From: Paraburkholderia sediminicola
GTDB lineage: Bacteria; Pseudomonadota; Gammaproteobacteria; Burkholderiales; Burkholderiaceae
Assembly: GCF_902859805.1 (NCBI RefSeq)
Contig: NZ_CADIKC010000001.1
Span: 1,302,001-1,366,000 of the forward strand
DNA length: 64,000 bases
Direction: 5' to 3'
The notes under the pieces were generated by a model. The model had not been told where the DNA came from, did no database searches, and was given only the letters and a program-made list of their open reading frames with translations. This document shows, in pieces, positions 60,857-64,000 of this stretch (positions are counted from its first letter, which is position 1; every line of letters begins with the position of its first letter). Position numbers and translations under genes: made by a program.

Positions 60857-62368
60857 TTACACAGCGCGCCGGGTTGTCGACCGGCTACCCGACTCGCCCG
60901 TCATATCCCGCACCAGCGTGGCCAATACGCGAACAGCGAGCGCCAATTGTTCGGCTGACGTGCTGCCGTAGCCGATCACCAGCCCGTTCGTCTCCTCGCG
61001 CTGCTGCAGTGCAAAACCCGACAACGCACGCGGATTGAGCCGCCTGGCAAGCGCGCGCTCGGCGAGGGTCCGATCAGAAATAGGCGGCGGCAAGCGAACC
61101 GTCAGATGCATGCCGCAATTGCCGCCCAGAATCTGCGACGGCGCGAAATGCATGGTGAGCGCATCGCGCAGCGCCTGCTGGCGCTCCCGATACAAACGCC
61201 GCATGCGGCCCAGATGCCGCCCGAATTCGCCGCTATCGATGAAATGTGCGAGCGCCAGTTGTTCCAGACGATGTCCGCCGCGCAGCATCTCCTGCAACGC
61301 GACGGCCGTGTGCGCGGCGATCACGCGCGGCAACACCACGAAGCCGATACGCAGCGCCGGAAACATCGTTTTGCTGAATGAGCCGACGTACAGAACCGGC
61401 GCGTCCTCGACCAGCCCTTGCATGCTGGCAATCGGCTCGCCGGTATGGCGGAATTCGCCGTCGTAGTCGTCCTCGATCAACCACGCGCCGCAGCGGCGCG
61501 CCTGCGCGATCAGTTCAAGCCGGCGCGCCACCGACAACACCGCGCCGGTCGGATACTGATGCGCGGGCGACGTGTAGATCAGCCTGGGAGGATGCGTGCG
61601 CCACGCGTCGGGCGGTACCGCGATGCCTTCGGGATCGACCGGCATCGGCAGCATGCGCAGATCACCGAGGTTGAAAGCGGCCTTCGCGCCGCGATAGCCC
61701 GGATCTTCAACCCACGCGATGTCGCCCGGATTGGTGAACAGCCGCACACACAGGTTCAGCGCTTCCTGCGCGCCTTCGGTGATGACCACCTGCGACCCCT
61801 CGCAGCGCACGCCGCGCGCCATCCGCACATGCGCGGCGATCGCGTCGCGCAGCGCCGGTTCGCCCGCCGGGTCGCCGTAGCCGAGCGCAAGCGGCAACGC
61901 GCGCTCCATCGAACGTTCGAGCGCGCGCCGCCAGGCGGCCAGCGGAAAGCGGTCCAGCGCGGGCGTGCCGGGCGTGAGCGGTAACGTGTTGTCGGCATGG
62001 GTGCGAGTCGCCGCGAATTGGTCGACGCGCGCCGCGTACGCGACCTTCGGCGCAGCCGACGATGTCCGCGTTTCACCGCGAGCCGAAGGGCTGGAGAGCG
62101 AACTCACGCGCGTGCCCTTTTTGTCGGCCACCACATAACCGACCGCGGCCAGATGCTCGTACGCGATCACCACCGTGTTGCGCGACACGCCCATTTCCGC
62201 CGCCAGCAAGCGCGAGGACGGCAGCAGCGACCCCGCCGGCAAACGCCCTGTGAGGATCGCCTGTTGCAAGCGTTCGATCAGCTGCTTTTGCAGCGGCACA
62301 GACTTTTCACCGTTGCCCGCGGTGGCCCCGGCGGCCGGGCTGGCGAGCGGACCAATGATTTCGATCAT
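60857..62368 (-). CDS. MocR-type regulator (GntR domain fused to aminotransferase-like domain)
   Basis: 503 aa. The N-terminal GntR winged helix (VPLQKQLIERLQQAILTGRL, LLAAEMGVSRNTVVIAYEHL) is joined by a linker to a class I aminotransferase-like domain with the PLP lysine in SFSKTMFPALRIG and YTSPAHQYPTG upstream. Such MocR/PdxR proteins sense PLP-linked metabolites. It is divergent from a GNAT gene, and that gene is the likely target. Confidence 0.9.
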   Translation of the reverse strand: MIEIIGPLASPAAGATAGNGEKSVPLQKQLIERLQQAILTGRLPAGSLLPSSRLLAAEMGVSRNTVVIAYEHLAAVGYVVADKKGTRVSSLSSPSARGETRTSSAAPKVAYAARVDQFAATRTHADNTLPLTPGTPALDRFPLAAWRRALERSMERALPLALGYGDPAGEPALRDAIAAHVRMARGVRCEGSQVVITEGAQEALNLCVRLFTNPGDIAWVEDPGYRGAKAAFNLGDLRMLPMPVDPEGIAVPPDAWRTHPPRLIYTSPAHQYPTGAVLSVARRLELIAQARRCGAWLIEDDYDGEFRHTGEPIASMQGLVEDAPVLYVGSFSKTMFPALRIGFVVLPRVIAAHTAVALQEMLRGGHRLEQLALAHFIDSGEFGRHLGRMRRLYRERQQALRDALTMHFAPSQILGGNCGMHLTVRLPPPISDRTLAERALARRLNPRALSGFALQQREETNGLVIGYGSTSAEQLALAVRVLATLVRDMTGESGSRSTTRRAV

Positions 62369-62412
62369 CCTGGCTGGACCTATCAAATGCTGTTCTGCTG
62401 GATCTTTTTAAC

Positions 62413-62430
62413 ATACCACGTTTGCCGTAT
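62413..62430. promoter_or_regulatory. Candidate MocR operator
   Basis: Inverted ATAC-N10-GTAT (62413-62416 with 62427-62430) in the 109-nt gap between the divergent MocR and GNAT genes. Confidence 0.4.
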
Positions 62431-62477
62431 CGTTCTCCATAAGCATCGACCATCCAACTATCGACAGGAGAGCAGAC

Positions 62478-63218
62478 ATGGAACCCAGACGTAATGCGTT
62501 CGAGCAGCCGATTGGCGTCCCCGTGCCGGATTGGAAAGGCGCCCAGGCGCCGGGCCGCGAGCCGCTGGTGGGCAGCTATTGCCGGATCGAACCGGTGGAC
62601 GTCGAACGCCATGCGGCGGACCTGTACGAAGCCTACAGCTCGGCGCCCGATGGCCGCGACTGGACCTATCTGACGGTCGGCCCGTTCGAGAGCCTCGCCG
62701 CGTATCGCGAACATCTGACGCGCATGGCCGCATCGCCTGATCCGCTGCACTATGCGGTGATCGATCTGGCCACCGGCAAAGCGATCGGCACACTCGCGCT
62801 GATGCGCATCGACCGGGCGAACGGCGTGATCGAAGTCGGGCACGTCACCTATTCGCAGCGCCTGAAACGCACGCGCATCGCCACCGAAGCGATGTTCCTG
62901 CTGATGAACCATGTGTTCGACGACCTCGGCTATCGCCGCTTCGAATGGAAGTGCGATTCGCTCAATGAACCATCGCGCACGGCGGCGTTGCGCTATGGCT
63001 TCACGTTCGAAGGGATCTTCCGGCAGGCGATCGTGTATCGCGAACGCAACCGCGATACCGCGTGGTTTTCGATCATCGACAGCGAATGGCCTGCGCTGCG
63101 TCCGAGCTACGCACGCTGGCTCGACGCCGGCAATTTCGATGCGCAGGGCAAGCAGGTCAACCGGATGGTGGACCTGATCGCACGGCAGCGGGCAGCGGTG
63201 GATGAAAGCAGTCGATAA
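62478..63218 (+). CDS. GNAT N-acetyltransferase (RimJ/RimL-type)
   Basis: 246 aa. EVGHVTYSQRLKRTRIATEA gives the acetyl-CoA binding region; FEWKCDSLNEPSRTAALRYGF and FEGIFRQAIVYRERNRDT are the RimL-like acetyltransferase signature. ATG 62478 follows AGGAG. Possibly regulated by the divergent MocR protein. Confidence 0.85.
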   Translation: MEPRRNAFEQPIGVPVPDWKGAQAPGREPLVGSYCRIEPVDVERHAADLYEAYSSAPDGRDWTYLTVGPFESLAAYREHLTRMAASPDPLHYAVIDLATGKAIGTLALMRIDRANGVIEVGHVTYSQRLKRTRIATEAMFLLMNHVFDDLGYRRFEWKCDSLNEPSRTAALRYGFTFEGIFRQAIVYRERNRDTAWFSIIDSEWPALRPSYARWLDAGNFDAQGKQVNRMVDLIARQRAAVDESSR

Positions 63219-63330
63219 GGCAACCCGTTGCGGGCTGGTTGCGAGCCGGCCAGAAGGTTGGCTCGGGCCGGCTCGTCGATCCCAGGACTTCAGAGACTAA
63301 ATAGACTTCCGGCGAGTGCCGTGCGACGAC

Positions 63331-63867
63331 TCAGGCAACGCCTGCCGTTCGCCGCAGCACGATGGTCGGGTTGCCTTTGTACGTCGTGCGAAGCTGCTCA
63401 CGGTAACCGCACTTGCGCGCGACGTTCAGCGAAGGCTGGTTTTCCGGCGCGATGATGCAGGCCGTCTCGCCGTCAGGCCAATTCGCGTCGGCCCAATCGA
63501 GCGCCGCGCGCACGGCTTCGGTCGCGTAGCCGCGGTTGTGGACGGCAGGGTCCAGCGCCCAACCTATTTCCGGCGTATCGAGTAAAGAAGGCTCGATCTC
63601 GCGGTGGTAGTCGGCAAAGCCGACTTCGCCAAGGAACCGGCCACTGTCCTTTTCCCGCACCACCCAATAGCCGTATCCCAGCATCGCCCAATGCCCGGCA
63701 TAGCGCAGCAGGCGCGCCCAGACTTCTTCGCGCGTAAACGGCTTGCCGCCGATGTAGCGGATCACTTCGGAATCGGACCACATCGCATAGCTCTCGAGGA
63801 AATCGTCGCGCGCGTGCGGACGCATGATCAGGCGGTCGGTGGTGAGAAGCGTGGGGGGGTTGGACAT
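63331..63867 (-). CDS. GNAT N-acetyltransferase (RimJ/RimL-type)
   Basis: 178 aa. N-terminal LLTTDRLIMRPHARDDFLESYAMWS and EIGWALDPAVHNRGYATEAVRAALDWA match RimJ-like acetyltransferases; N-P-S-like NQPSLNVARKCGYRE follows. Substrate may be a ribosomal protein N-terminus or a small molecule. Confidence 0.87.
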   Translation of the reverse strand: MSNPPTLLTTDRLIMRPHARDDFLESYAMWSDSEVIRYIGGKPFTREEVWARLLRYAGHWAMLGYGYWVVREKDSGRFLGEVGFADYHREIEPSLLDTPEIGWALDPAVHNRGYATEAVRAALDWADANWPDGETACIIAPENQPSLNVARKCGYREQLRTTYKGNPTIVLRRTAGVA

Positions 63868-63927
63868 AGGCGGGCGGGTGGTTGGCGTAGACGCTATGAG
63901 GTTGAGAAGGGTTGAAGAGTGCCTGGG

Positions 63928-64000
63928 ATGATCGCAGATTTTTTGCGCGCCGGGTTCACCGCCAAAAAGCAGGACACCATGCGCTATCCAGCCGATCCGG
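63928..64000 (+). CDS. Possible partial gene at window end
   Basis: An open frame starting MIADFLRAGFTAKK runs off the end of the window (an alternative ATG lies at 63979). Too short to judge. Confidence 0.25.
   Translation, partial: MIADFLRAGFTAKKQDTMRYPADP

Overview
The window looks like chromosomal DNA of a Paraburkholderia/Burkholderia sensu lato species. This is inferred from high GC, dense short-gap operons, and typical genes: a patatin / 3-hydroxybutyrate dehydrogenase / acetoacetate decarboxylase operon, a 'SSVTLYG' porin, a DUF4148 peptide, an UPF0182 giant membrane protein, a membrane PQQ glucose dehydrogenase, and many LysR/AraC/MocR regulators. No rRNA, tRNA, CRISPR array or intact insertion sequence was seen.

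Layout. 0-7 kb: patatin-bdhA-adc operon, an AraC regulator with a clear terminator, and a divergent operon of three short-chain dehydrogenases ending at an orphan antitoxin-like HTH gene. 7-15 kb: UPF0182 protein, porin, PQQ dehydrogenase, two-TM K+ channel and Ohr. 15.2-20.7 kb is an AT-richer accessory segment. It holds a small gene behind a C4-like structured leader RNA, a phospholipase-D-fold nuclease-like protein, a soluble HEPN-like protein and a membrane-anchored HEPN-like protein, separated by degenerate non-coding spacers. This is the best candidate for an undescribed defence-type locus. 21-24.5 kb: secreted GH27 alpha-galactosidase and SGNH/sialate-esterase-like enzyme. 24.4-30.5 kb: amine oxidase plus cytochrome c, a domesticated REP-type transposase that has lost its HUH histidines, and an isoquinoline-oxidoreductase-type molybdenum hydroxylase (two subunits).

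30.5-41.5 kb: two LysR regulators, then a long same-strand catabolic cluster. It encodes two amidohydrolase-2 paralogues (one without its HxH metal motif), UbiD and UbiX, a His-rich CobW metallochaperone, an NCS2 nucleobase-type permease, an 8-oxoguanine-deaminase-like amidohydrolase and an arylmalonate-decarboxylase-like protein. The set suggests uptake, deamination/hydrolysis and prFMN-dependent decarboxylation of a carboxylated N-heterocycle. The substrate cannot be named from sequence. 41.5-43.3 kb: cobalt-type nitrile hydratase (alpha, beta, activator). 43.5-44.9 kb: a short editing-less threonyl-tRNA synthetase behind a leader peptide with six consecutive threonine codons and a GC-rich hairpin, which is a transcription-attenuation arrangement.

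45-64 kb is a mosaic of small regulator/enzyme units: GNAT acetyltransferases, a phosphatase-like protein, flavin reductase, TetR with two matching operators, an HxlR-controlled isochorismatase/enoyl-CoA hydratase operon, a frameshifted glutathione transferase, a HAF-repeat secreted protein, an Asp/Glu racemase-like protein with an APH(6)-like kinase, and a MocR regulator. All functional statements rest on motif recognition by eye; no database search was run.
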